A stretch of 64,000 bases of DNA from Gavia stellata (lineage: Eukaryota > Chordata > Aves > Gaviiformes > Gaviidae): assembly GCF_030936135.1 (NCBI RefSeq), contig NC_082617.1:2352001-2416000 (forward strand), read 5' to 3'. Shown here one piece after another: positions 1 to 13,300 of the stretch; within the stretch, counting starts at the first letter, position 1; each line of letters begins with the position of its first letter. Below the pieces are notes generated by a model, which saw only the letters and a list, made by a program, of their open reading frames with translations, did not search any database and had not been told where the DNA came from. The position numbers were made by a program, and so were the translations under genes.

Positions 1-1231
1 CCTGCCTGCTGATGGCTTCTTAAAGTTGAACTAAGAATTTACCAGACTTTGTTTAATATTGGCTTTTGTAGTGGATAAAACAAAAACTTCCAGGTACTTG
101 CAGAGCAGGTGAAAACAAAAGCATTTTAGTTGAAAGTTTTCTTGGTCATGGTCTGTGTTTCTGAGAGAGCTCATTTGCACACTTAACGTGTTTATGGGTC
201 ATGTTTTTTCATCCAGCAAAAGAATAATCCTTTTAAAAGGCTTGTGATGTTGCTGCTGTAAAGTGATGCAATCTGGTTGCTAAGAAGGAAACTTTTGGAG
301 GCTGAACACACAATGTATTTGCACATCAAGTAGTGAAGACTTAGTACAAAGCTATTGTACAAACAATTCTATGAAGTCTACACCCAAGCTTATTACCCTA
401 TAGTTTCCATAGTTATTTTCACTGAACTTATTTCTGGAGAGTTTGGGAATCAAACACTGGCCTATGCTGCATAGGGGGGAAAAAAAAAACAAACACACCA
501 TACCCTGGTGTATTGCTTTGGCTTTGCATTTTCCTTGTATTGAAAATGAGGAAGTTGTGGCAAGTAAGAAGATAAAGATAGAGTTTTCTGTTTGATTAAA
601 TACAAACTAGTCATTAAAGTGAAGTTTTAATCTGACAGTGATTTGGATGTATTATTTTGAAAGTTTGACCTGATGTCCTGAATTCTTGTAGAAACTTGGC
701 CCAAGTTGCACTGTAATTTTTTTCCTTGCCTGAGAGAGTAAATTGATACGAGTGAGGTACTCCTAGCACTTAATGCATTCTTCAGTCTGTTTAGCTGCTT
801 CTGATGAGCACCGAGCAGTAAAGTTGCAGTCGTGTTCCTCTGTTTGAACCTTTCCTAGGAATAGTCCTGTGTTCAAGTTAGCATAACTTCAGATTACTGC
901 ACATCCAGTAAGCTGCAGCAAACTGTTCGCATGCTGATCTTTGCTTCTTAAAACGTAGGGTAACATGCTCTTGCTTAAACTTCAGTGAAGAAGGTAACTT
1001 ATTAAGCTGTGGTAACTTGAACACATATCTGAGCCTTGAAAGAAGAGTGCCTTTGGTTTTTTTTTTTCCCGTTACTATGACTGTTGTGTAATTTGACTTA
1101 CCACTCCCTAATTCTGTTTTTTCTCTTTCCAAATACCGTCATTGCTCTGGGGCTTAAACATGAAAACCACTCAGTGTGAGGGGGGGAGAAATATCAAAAC
1201 ATATTCTAATCTATTGAACTTGTTCTGCAAG
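1..1231 (+). other. FKBP15 intron (5' part outside window)
   Basis: AT-rich intron sequence before the first visible FKBP15 exon. Small open frames on both strands have no family resemblance. A short G-rich/A-rich tract lies near 473-490. No repeat or RNA gene was recognised. Confidence 0.7.
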
Positions 1232-1325
1232 GCATATCCAGGAATGGCATTTGCTTACACCCAAACTGCTGCATCTGCTTCGCAACTCCAGCCTGTAGGG
1301 CAGATGTATCCCACGCCTTACCAAG
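1232..1325 (+). CDS. FKBP15: FKBP15 exon a
   Basis: Acceptor ctgcaag at 1231 and donor caag|gtatgt. Encodes AYPGMAFAYTQTAAS...YPTPYQ and ends in phase 1. Human FKBP15 has the similar PYAGMQAYAYPQAS...LYPAP here. Confidence 0.88.
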
Positions 1326-4300
1326 GTATGTTTAAAAAAAACTACATGCTTTTCAGAAGGCTGCAATATCTGCAGTAAACTGTTTATAATGATGATTTCG
1401 GTAGCAATGGTAGCATACGCATACATATTCATCCTGTGTGTAATGCTGTGCTGCTTCACAAATTTTTATTTTTTGATACCAAATAAGGGCAAACATTTCC
1501 CAATAAATATCCATCTTTTTCTTAGCTTAAGGAGCTTTGTGCAGAGTGAAAGGGGGGGGGTTCTAGGTGTATTCCCAAGGCTGTGTATTACTAAAGGTAT
1601 TTTATAGCTGTTGCTGCCAGTTATAATTATAACTGTAATAGTAAACAGATATCCTACCAGCCAGGGAAATAATTTAAGTGTACATATAGGGGCCTTTACT
1701 AAGTGGGAGGATGTAGCCCAAAAAAGGGGCGCAACCTAAGAAGGTCTAAAGGCATTTAAAGAACCGTTTAGGTAATCCCTGTTGGCTTCCCTCTTGTTGA
1801 CCTAAGTGCTGTCATGTGGCTCAAGAATTTCCTGTAGTCATAAACCTGCCTATTCATGTTATTTGGAAAATACCTACATTATTAGTTTTCCGGATACCAT
1901 GTCACTTGTATTTCTGGGAAGAGAGTGGCTGTCCTATCTGGCAAGCTTCAAACTGCGGGGTATTGCTTTTGATATGTCTGTATGCAGGCATTTTCCCCTT
2001 GTGACTGTAGATCTCTCTCCTTTCCATTCAAGCACCTGGGGATGTTACTTCCTTTTTGATGACAGAAGCTCGGCAGCATAACACTGAAATCCGAATGGCT
2101 GTTAGCAAAGTAGTAGATAAAATGGATCATCTGGCTGCCAAGGTAATGTATGGCATGGACGGGCTTGTTACGACGTTACTGCTATTTGCTCTCCAAACGC
2201 AGTCTGAGGAGTTGGCTCTATTTAAATGCCTGCATTAAGCTTTTAAGTGATGTACTAACGTAGTGAAAATTTGGATATTATCAGACCTTGAAGTGGTAGC
2301 AATTCAGCTACTATGAAGAAGCTAAGTATAGGGGGAAGGTGCTGTCTCTTACTGTCTTAAATATCATATGATGCATTGTGTTTGGAGAGATTCGCCACCC
2401 TTCAAGAGGCGTCACAGTTGATACTGTAGTGTATACCCTACAGCTGATCAGATGGAACGGTGAAATGGATCTTTGCAGATGTCTGACTTTTACCTACATC
2501 CATAAATTCATTTCATATGGCTTATCCCTGCAGGTGGAGGAGTTAAAGAAACAGAACACTGGTAACAGCTCACTACTGCCTGGTATCTCCTCTGTTACTA
2601 TGGAAGCCTCCATGATCATGAGCAATATCCAACGCATAATCCAGGTTAGCATGGCCAGCCTTATTTGACTACTTCCATAAGGAACTGGAGCCCTCTGTGT
2701 TATTCCTAATAGGAATATCCTAATAGGATAGCTGTACTGGCTTGGCCCAAACGTCCATCCACCCATGTGTTATATTCTTACGTGGCCAAAACCAGCTGCC
2801 TAGGTAAGAGCACGAGAGATGCAATGATTTCCACCCCTCTCCCCCCGAAAAAACCTCTTCTCAACAGTTTGTGGTTTGGGTACTTTCCGAGCCAGAGTCG
2901 ATATACTGGTATTTAATAGGCCTTGGCAAAAGGTTGATGGGAGAGAAACTCAGCCTCTTCTTAAACTGTTACAGACTTAACCCACAGCATCCTGCAGAAC
3001 ATAGTTTCACAGCTGAAGTACCATGTTGCAAGAGCCACCTACTTCTATTTTTTCACTACTTAGTCTTATGCTGTGTAGTTTTTCTAGGTAGCAGTCTTGG
3101 GGTTTGTGGGTGAAAAAGTCAACCAGACACAATATTCTCTAGAACATGGTTTGGCAACCACTGTCCCATGCCAGGGTTCCTGCTAAATGTAGCATGGTGC
3201 CTTCCTGTGCTGTTACCACAGAAGGTGCTAAGTCTCACCACTGTACTGCATCTGTACAAAACAAAGGTTTAGGTATTGCTGCAAGGAAGTCTGAGTAAGA
3301 TGAATATTCATGCTGGGCTATGCTTTAGGAGAATGAGAGACTGAAGCAAGAGATATTTGAGAAGAGCAGTCGGATTGAGGAGCAGAATGAGAAGATCAGC
3401 GAGCTGATTGAGCGGAATCAGAGGTAAGGGGTGGGAGGGTACAGCCTCTCTGCATCTGCAAAGACTTTCTAGCTTACATTTGGTTGGGTATAACTAGGAG
3501 GGGTGTTCTTTAGGACAGAGACATGTTCTGCTATTTAAATTTTTTTAAGGTATTAAGTGTGGGTTTCCCCCCCCTCTCTGTCTGCAGGGCATATCTCCAA
3601 AACTGTGGTTTACAGTAAATGTGAATGTGTAAAAGGGGAAAAAAAAAAACTTACGCTATCTTCTTTGAGCATGCTTGCTTTGCTTCTGGGAGTTACTTTA
3701 CTTTTGCTAGCTTTTTAGTAAGGTGAAAGAAATTGTAGGGGATGTGGTGTTCCTAGTTCCTCTGGGGGGTGTGTGTGTGTTACGTTCAGTTTAAGAAGGG
3801 GAATAACTTGTTTAAGGAAACAGCAAAGGTCAATGGATATCAGGTTATTAAAAGTCTTGTCTCTGTGATAGGAACATTAGACTTCTTGCGAAGAGGTAAA
3901 GCACTTATCCAAACTGATATAATCTCTGCTGTACCAGGCACACCCATTCCGCCCTTTTGAGATCGGGCTCTTCTTAGTGCAGAACATCAGGCAAAATTGT
4001 CTGGGACTTGTCATAAAGAAAACTGCTTTGAAATACCACCTTTTCTCTCTGAGCCTTTTGCTCCAAGTCATGTATTTACGTAAATGCTCATGCAGTCTTC
4101 CCCTGTTCACAGATATGTCGAACAAAGTAACTTGCTAATGGAGCAAAGGAACCATTCACTGCAAACAACGAATGAAAACACACAGGCAAGAGTGTTGCAT
4201 GCAGAACAGGAGAAGGTAATGGTGACAATGAGCAGAGCTGTAGACCTCGGGCTGCAGCCAGGAAAGGGGCTGCTTGTTGCATTAAAACATGCTGAAGCCT

Positions 4301-7300
4301 TGTTAGTCAAAGCTTAAGTCAGTTCTCTTAAAAGACAACTGCAGTTCTGAACTTGTTTTGAAAGCTGTTTTGAGAAACAGTTTAAATATTTTCATGGCTT
4401 TAATTACAAAAACAGCACAGAGGATGTAAATGTAGATCTTTATGCTGTTATAGCTTGAATATTCTTATCTTACAGGAAAGTGTCTGATTTATTGTTAACT
4501 TTGTAGGTATATGGCAAACATGTTGAGGAATTGTGTATCACAGGGCTTTGTTGGGTTGAAAATGTACTTCATTTATTTAGTTGCACTGATGGTTTCAGAA
4601 GTTTTTTTATTCCTTCTATTTAACTGACATAGAGTGAATGTAGCTATAAGAAAGATTATTTCCTACTAGAGTTTCTTCATTGCACTTTTTTATACTTTTT
4701 TTATACTAATCAAAAGCTGATTGTTCCTACCAATTGTGCTTTTGTGAAAGGGGCTGTTGGGAAATAGCTTTCAAACCAGTCAAATGCACTTGTGCATGGC
4801 TGCATATCCTGTAATGTCCACTCGTGACAGCCTAGCCCAGGTAGGCTAGCTTTGAGGTCTGTAATTGCATGGTGTCTTCTATGCTTTCTCAAGCACTGGC
4901 TTCTTAAATTACACCAAGTTCAGTCTTGCACCATGCTCCCCTGCTGAGTTGTGTATCTCTTCAGTTCACATGTGAAATGATAAATGCTTGCTCTGCATGA
5001 GAACAATAACTCAGCGCACCTAAAAATGACAGAAACTGCAGCTTTCCAAAGTATGCTAGCAAGTATGCTAAAGAATAGAGTGATATATGGCTGATAATTG
5101 TATGCCGGTGTGAGCAGACAATGAAGGAGAGCTTGTATTTTTTCACTGAGAGCCCAGGTCGTGTACCCATAATATGTAGGGAGTGTGAGAGATTCTAACA
5201 GGGAATAAGTGAGATTGAAATAATAAATAAAATTTCTTTCTGTCAGTGAGCACAACATCCAGCTTGTGTGATAAGTAACTTGGGGAGGAAGCATCTTTTG
5301 GTAGTGTAAGATGTGATCTTCAGGAATCTTTTGGGCCTCATCTTCAATAGGACTCCACTTGATTCAGTAGTCACTGCCCAGGTGATAGCACTATTACATG
5401 AATAGACTTCAGGCTAAGACTGGAAAAGCCATGACTTGCACTGGAGAAGATTTTGCCTAGTTTTGTGAGAGTATTGACTGTAAATATGAAGGCTGGTATT
5501 CCTTCCTCTTCCTTTTATCTAACCTAGCTTGCTCTGTGACTGCAATTGCCTGGATCGCTACACACAGACAGAATCAGGGAAGAGAATTTTAAGCTATTTT
5601 ATCTATCCTTTACTTAATTAGGGACTCACCGTTTATTTTGTGATGCAGGCCAGGCATCTGTACCCAGGATCACTGAGAAAAGGTATTAGTAGCTTGCTGC
5701 TTTTGGGTTATAGACCTTTGGCAGAGCACATTAGTTCTAGATGAAGGCTTCGCGTACCACAACGATAAGTAATACCCGACGCTGTCCAGTGCAGCGAGAC
5801 GGTAGTTGCATGTGGTACCGCACCTATATCTGTGGTGTGTGATGTACCTGTAAGGATATCTTTAGCTTCTTTCTTTTTAAGCCAGGCTTCACTACCTTTT
5901 TCTGTCTAGCTTTTACAGTTCTTGGAATAATGTAAAGGCTTCTCTGGCATGCCTTAGCCTCCTGTAATGAAGCATTTTGCTTTTCTGATGATGATTAATG
6001 CCTCTGCCTTTCAAGTTGTGTTCTTAACTCTTCCTGTTTCCTGTCACTGCTTTCTCTTCCTAGCACATGCTGCCAGTGGATCGGGGCTGGGACCAGGTGA
6101 GGCAGTGTGTCTGCTGACTGTGTAGGTGATAGATAATTGTGCCCTAGATAGTGCCAGCCCAGCTTCCTCTTGAACTAGCTAGAAGCTGATTGGCATTAAG
6201 AAAATTGTCTCAGATCTTGAATTAGCACAGATCTTCAGCTTGGAAGAGGGCTTTATAACTGGTGGTGGAGCCACTGACCCCTCTTTCTTGGGGAGCCCTT
6301 TCAAAGAACTTTGTCACGTTGGTGCTTGTTTCACCTCCCCTATGGGAGAAATAGGACATGATCATATAATTGTCAGAGCAGATACAGATCACGTAAGATT
6401 CTTGGCACCTGGAGGCTGGAGCTGAGCTAGTATAGATGTGAAGCATTCGCTGCAGAAACTTAAATCTAGTAGCAGTTTCTGGCATAGGATTTCCTTTTCA
6501 TTTTTCTTTATTTGCCATTAAAGACAAAGGCAAGTGTTACAATAACCTTTAGATATGCCATGGGGTTTTGGTTTTAGCGTGATAGGAGTTAGTATTTTTA
6601 ACTGCAGTGAGACATTTATGGAAACATAAGAGGAAAGCAGATCTGGTTTTAGCCAGTCTCTGTTGAAATGCTGCCTCCTCTTCAAAATTAATGGTGTAGT
6701 ATCCCAGCCCTCAAGGTCAGCCCATATTCATCCTCACCATAGTTGGAACAATTTTGCTCACAGCTTTTCTCTGCCAGAAGGTGGTGGTCCTAGTCTGAAG
6801 AGAAACACTTTAGTTCTCTTATGGAGATAAAGCAGAGAGAAACTGCAGTTCTCCTGAACTTACCAGTTACAAGAACATGAAAGCCTGTTGGCAATCTGAA
6901 CGTAGGCATAGATACAGAACCTGTTTAGGTATTCCCCCCAGCAAGTGAGGTTTACTGGTGGGTGTAGTTCTGTCTTTGCAGAGCATCCTCTGAATTTTTT
7001 GTGTCATGCGACAAGATGGGGAACGTGACTTTGTGTCTTTGTCTTGATGCCTTGAGCCTCTCCTAACATATTGTTTACAAGTCTAACAAGCTGTATTAGT
7101 ACCTGGTTTTACATGAGTCACTGACTTTGAGCAATACTAAATCTAGACAGGTCAACAAATTACTGTGAGAACTATGCTCCAAAATGACAGCCTTGCCCAT
7201 GCGGGCACCTCAAGGTGGCTACATGCTGTGTGCTTTGGAGGGAAGGTGCTCTTTTGGCTGGAACAAGCCTGTGTTTTGTGTGGCTTTTCAGTGATTTGTA

Positions 7301-10300
7301 AGCTTATTGAAGATAATTATATGTTGGAGCCCAGGCTTTTACTTGAATAGGTGTTGTTATAGCCTGAAAACACTGAGCAGAGCTACCAGGCACTGGTACT
7401 AGTCTTAAAAACACATTTAAGCTTTTCAGGAAGACTCACTGAGTTGAACTAATGTGGTGATGAGGTTGTTGGCCTTGTGCAACTTTCTAGTCAGTCTGGA
7501 CAGGTTACAGCCAAACAACTCGTAGTAATGTGGCGAAAAAGTTATCATTACCTCTTCATTTTGGAGATGCCTGTGAGGTGCTGGATCCCAGCACTTCCCT
7601 GATAAGTCTCCAGTACCTTATCAGTTCTTCCTGTGAGAATAGTTCTGGCGCCTCCTCACACTCACATATCCTCTTTTTTGTTTTTCTTCCCTTATTCCCT
7701 GCTCCATTTTGTGATACAGGCCAAAGTTGCAGAGGAGTTAGCAGCTGCCACAGCACAGGTTTCCCAACTGCAGCTGGAGCTGACTGCCCACCAGAAGAAG
7801 GAAATGGACCTGCGGAAACAGCTGTCTGCCGCTCTGCAGGAGGCGGAGCGACATGAGACGCAGCTCAACAAACTGCAAGCACAGTTAGCGGGTAAGACTT
7901 CTTGTGCCTGTTCCTTGAGAGCTCCTTTATGTCATTCTTTTTCCTCTATTATAAGTCATAGGTTTTTCCTTTCTTCTGGGGTATCTATTCTTGCTTTCCT
8001 TAGGATCAGTCACAAGGGTATCGAAGAGGGATACTGATGCACTGAAATGTCTGAAGTGTATGTGCATCCTTGTTACCACTAAAAGGAAAGTGGGCTGAAT
8101 CAGTGAACAAAATCATCCTGTCACAGGCATGCCTTTTGTAGAAGCAGTCTCTTGGCATTACTGTCTTAACATCTTGTAGAGGAACCAGAGATGTTCCGGT
8201 GATTGAAAAGTTAAGGTAAAAGCTGAGGTATAAGCATTACCATTTCACAGAAGCAGCTCTTGAGAAGTTCTACTTCCCACTGCAGGTGCAAGCCATGTTG
8301 CTGGTTTCATTGTGCAAGAGACGCTGTTGCTTCCCATCAGCCCCCAAATGCACTAACCTGAAATATATGTAGCGCTGAAACCCACAGTAAAGTGTATTTT
8401 TGCAGAGCTCCAAGAAGCCTCTGAGGACACTCAGACTAGATTCAAAGCTGAGAAGCAGAGCCGCAAACAGCTGGACATGAAGATTACAGCATTGGAAGAA
8501 GAGCTAACGGACCTAAGAGTGGAAAAGGAGACTCTTGAAAGGGTATGTCCAGTGCCAGCATTAGAGAGATGCAGGGTTTCAGCTGTTTGCTGAAATTTAA
8601 CCCAACATTCTTGCTTGTAAATATGCAAGTTAAGTAAATCTTGACTCATCCACAGGCAGGGATCCCTGTGCTGGTGGATCCTTCGTGCTTACGTGATTTT
8701 TATTTTTGTTTTAGTGTTAACCTTCCTACCTCTAAAATAATCTCAGCTTCATTTTAAAGTGATGAGATTCCCTGCTCAAAGAAGCCCTTTCTGCACGAGG
8801 AAGAGAAGCTACTTTGGTGCAGTCTGGCCTATTCTATGTCCTCTTCTGTATTGCAGAATCTTGCAGAGAGGAAGAAGAAATCCCTCTCAGAGAGAGCTCA
8901 AGCAGAGGAAGAGATGGAAGAAATACGCAGATCGTATCAGCAGGAACTGGACAAGCTTCGACAGTTGCTGAAAAAGGCACGGACTTCGACGGACCAGGCA
9001 GCAGCAGAGCAGGTGAGGAGTCATGGGAGCTTCTCCAACAAGTGTCTGAAAGGCTTGTAGGAACCTACAGGTAGGAAATAGTCATGAAAATGATCAGGTA
9101 GTGGAAGAATGAAAATGTTATCCGCTTGATTTTAGCGGTTAACTTTAACACAGGGTTCACTTTGTCTTTCGGAAATATCTTTGGTGTTTGGCCCTGCTTC
9201 TGACTTAGGGATTTACACTGATGCCTCTTGAAGGAAGTGCGTGATGTGAGTAGGCAGGAAGGCTGCTAGGGCCCAGTCGTTCTGACTCGAATCACAGGTC
9301 ACTGACGTGGTTGCAGAGTTCTGGTGCAGCATTGATGCAGGCTGGCGAGCAGCATCGGATTTAGGCTGTGTTAACAAGAGTGTCAAACTGAGGAAAGGAG
9401 AGGCACCAAATTGAGCTCATAGTAGAGAGAAGAGTACAGGACTGCTGATGAGTGAAAGACAGCTTAGAAATATGCCAAGAGATCTGAAATCCGAGCTAGA
9501 CCTTCAGGCCAGCCTCAGGGATTGTGGCTGGAATTGAAATCAGAGGTGTGGGCTGGAGCTGGTGACAGCTGCAGGGCTGCCATCGGCACGTAGGTATTCC
9601 AGCCTAGGGCAGGTGTTGGCCAGCCCCAAGCTTTCAACCACGTGTGCAAATACAGATTGTGTGTGTGTGTTCCTAATGATCTCTCTTACATGATGGACAG
9701 CTATCACTCATCCAGGCAGAGCTGGAATTCCAGTGGGAAGCCAAATGTGAACGTACGCTGGCCTCAGCCAAGGAGCAGCATGTTAGACAGTACCAGGAGG
9801 TGTGTGAGCAGAGAGATTCTCTGCAGCAGGAGGTGTCCCAGCTGGAAGAGAAGGTAAAGGACTGTTCTTTATTGCTGAAATGTAATGCCAAACAACCAGT
9901 AACTGTAACCAGCAGTCCTCTCCCACCTAATTGTGGCTTGACTTCTTAATTTCTTGACTGTTAACGGAATTTGGTGGTGTCCATGGGATGTGTCTGTACT
10001 TGCATCTGTTACGTTGGGTTGGTGGGCTAGTGAATTTACTACTGCAGTTCTGAATGAGGGATAGCCAAGATGATATTAGTCTTGGACTAAAGCAACAGCT
10101 ACAATCTCTTCTGCTTATCTGCACTGTTCTGAGTGACTGTTTTTGAGCAGAAATTGTTTTGAAGTGGGTGACACTGAAAGGGGCTGTAAACTGATGGGCT
10201 CTAGTTCTTGTCTTTCAGCTTGTGGCTCTGAAACACTCAAAAAAAGCAGAGGAGCAAAAATTGTCTGAATTTCAGCAACGTTTGGAGCAACTAGAACCTA

Positions 10301-13300
10301 TCAAAGAGAAGGTGAAGGGAATAACGCAGCAGCTGAATATGAACTGGAGTGCAGTAATCACTAGCCTCAGGCTACCTATGTCCAGAATAACAAGAACATG
10401 AGTTCCAGAATATGAGGGGGAAGGAATAACTTCACATTGCTTCCAGCAAACCAGAACAGGTCCAATGATGAGACCCAGCTCTTATTTCGCTGGGATCTTC
10501 AGTAATGCTATGCCCATTCTTGGTGTTGCTTAAACTTGAAGAGCTAATGACACGGTTGTGGATCCCCAAGGTTTTGGCTTGGTTGGATATCTTTATTTTG
10601 GTGCTGTTGCTTTCAGCCAAATCTTTTGCAACTCTCTATCAAAGTCCTGCTTAAAACTCCACTCAGCAATTTACCCCTTGCTAAAAGACTGTTTACAGAT
10701 AACCCATCCATTGCAAGGTTCATTGTGGTGGTGTCTGTGAAGCTGTTCTCATTTTTGGTTTCCCTTTGGCAGTATTCAGCCTTGCAGTCTGATATTGTGG
10801 CGCTGAAGGCTCGCTATGAAGAACGCATCCGAGACCTGGAGAAAGATCAGGACGGATCTTCACCTGCAGGCTTCACAGAAGAAGTGAGTTTGACTATCCA
10901 GTATTTCACCTTACTAAGCAAATCTATTCTATTTGCCTTGAATTATTTCTCTTTGAGCAGAGATAAGATGGAAAAAAAAATATTTTCTCCCCAGAAGCAC
11001 TGTTTCTAGTAGCAGGGTCTACAGAGGAAGAAAGGATGTGATCTTCCTGCTGCCCACTTTGTTGCTTGATGATTTTTTTTTTAGGTTAAAACTTAAGATT
11101 TGAGGTTTAGATTTAAAAATTGAAAGAATAATAACAAATAAGTGTCAGCCTTGGGTTTATGCAGCCTGCCTCAGTTTTGGAGGGATGGGTTTGGTATGTA
11201 TATATAATGGTTCTGAATTAAGACTATATGATGTATTCTGCTTCGTTATGGGAATTTCTGATTTGAAAAGTGGATTATTTGAAAACCACACGTTTGTTTG
11301 GATTTACTGTTCCTTCACTTGGAGAGGTATCTGATGTTGAGTCCAGTGCTTCACATGTTAATGAATTGTATCTTTGTTTCCTGTCTTGCTCTTTTCCAGG
11401 TAAAGAAGATAATGAACGGTGTATTTCAATCTCTTCGGGGTGAATTTGAACTGGAAGAGACCTACAGTGGCAGGACAGTTCTGGGTGTTGTCATGAATAC
11501 TATTAAGGTACAACAGCGATAGGGGATACAAGGTGTTCAATGTGAGAGAACGAGTCTTGGGCTAAAAACACAAATTTATCTTATGAGTCTGAAATAACCA
11601 TGAAGTAGAAATTTGTTGTGGGTGGCAGAGCAGCCCAGAAATAGAAGAAGATAGAGGGATCTGTGATGGTTTATGTTTAGGGTATAACCTATGTTCTCGC
11701 TACACAATTTTTTTTTAGACTGTAACACTGCAGCTACTCAACAGGCAGCAGGAGAAACCAGATCATGACAGTAGAAAGGAGGAATCTGGAACAGGAGCAG
11801 CAAGACAGGAGGGATCACCCGGAGCAAAGACTGACCACGAAGAGCCCATGCAGCATAGCCCAGCACGGAGTGTTGCATTCCCAGCTGATCCTGGGGAAGC
11901 AACCACAGGCTCCACGGTGTCTGACCAGGAAGGAGAGTCTGCTCCTCTGGCTGCCAGGCCCAGAACTCCTGAGGAGGAGCAAGCGACACAGAGCAGTGGG
12001 GTGTCAGAAGAGAAGAAGGTCCAAGGGGAGCATCTCTCTTCCACAGCTGAATCCTGCCTGGATCCTGATAAAGGGCCTGTACTTGCAGGGCAGCCTGTTC
12101 CTGAGGTGGATGAGGACTTTGTCTCAGCTGAGCAAAGGCAGGAGAGCAGTCCCATCAGGAAAGCTGAGACTGAACGCAGTCCCTCCATAGTATCTTTGCA
12201 GGCAGAAGTTGCAGAACCTTCTGTTCTAGAAGCCAAGCCAGGAGAAGTGGATGTGGCAGTGCTTCCAGAAAAGCCAGCTGCGGAGCAGAAGACAGAGGAG
12301 CCTGTCGGAGGTTTAGAGCCCGCTCCCTTAAATGGTGAGGGAGGGAAATGCACAGACCCATCAGATGGAGCCAGCTCTGAGAAGGAGCCTGCTTCAGTAT
12401 CCAACACAGCAGAGCAGAGCTCAGCTATCATCAGAGAAACCCCAGGACAGCAGGAAGTGGGCTCCAGCTGCAAGCAAAAAGATTCCAGGTAAGGCATGAC
12501 TCCTGGGATAGCCACAGCCATTTTCCTGCTGATCAGCTCAGTCTGGTATGGCAGCACACCCAGAGGCTGGTTCAGTTGTGCTGATACTGGGGCAGCACAC
12601 GTGGTAGGGCTGAAGCACTGTCACGGCGCTGGCCCTGCACAGCGTGAGGCGGGCGCTGGCGGAGACCAGGCTGGCCAGGGCATGCTCTGCTGGGAGGGCA
12701 GTGGCAGAACAGGCTCGTGTCTGGGTGGAGGCAGTGCTGCCGTTGTTCCTGGTGAACAGTTCCCAGCTGAGCACAGAGGGGAGCGTGCGGCTTCTCTGGG
12801 ATCTGATACGGGTGGCTGCCAGGTCTCATTCCTGAAACGTTCTGCACTGGTGAATAGTATGTGCCTTAAAAGTTTGCCTCAGCAGCAAAACTCTTCCATC
12901 ATTCTTTAATAGAACATGTAAAACCAAGATCCCATCATCTGCAAGCAAACTGTTAATTCTTTATCTTCTTCTAGCCTCTTTGAGGATGACAACTTCTTTG
13001 AAACAGCATCTCATAAAGCACTGAAGCCTCAAGTTCCCTCTGAAGAGGAGGATGAGGAGGAAGTGGTATGTGTTTGTATCTTTCCACTGCTGCTAAACTC
13101 ATTCAGGTGTTAACCTGTAGCTTGTCTGTGAAATCCTTCTCGTGGCAGTGGGGGGACTGCCTGGCTCCTGCTAGCTGAGCTCAGAGCTTCCCATACGTTC
13201 TCTGTGTAAATCAAGAGTGTCTGGGTTTGTTTCTTGTTGACCTTGGAGGGGTTGCCTGGGCTGAGATAGTGATGACAAACTCCTGCTGCCATGAAGTTAG

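Larger units (their letters stand above)
4216..7719 (+). other. FKBP15 large intron
   Basis: 3.5 kb intron, mostly AT-rich. It holds a CpG-rich fold-back segment at 5750-5822 and a possible 33-nt cassette exon at 6064-6096, both listed separately. The open frames at 4710-5294 on the opposite strand show no codon logic or family match. Confidence 0.75.

Noticed and set aside
2701-2730. Direct repeat tcctaatagga twice with a 3-bp gap
   Set aside because: Too short to mean more than local slippage in an intron.
11763-12557. 264-codon frame on the minus strand opposite FKBP15 exon m
   Set aside because: A shadow of the real exon, whose + frame is continuous with conserved exons on both sides.
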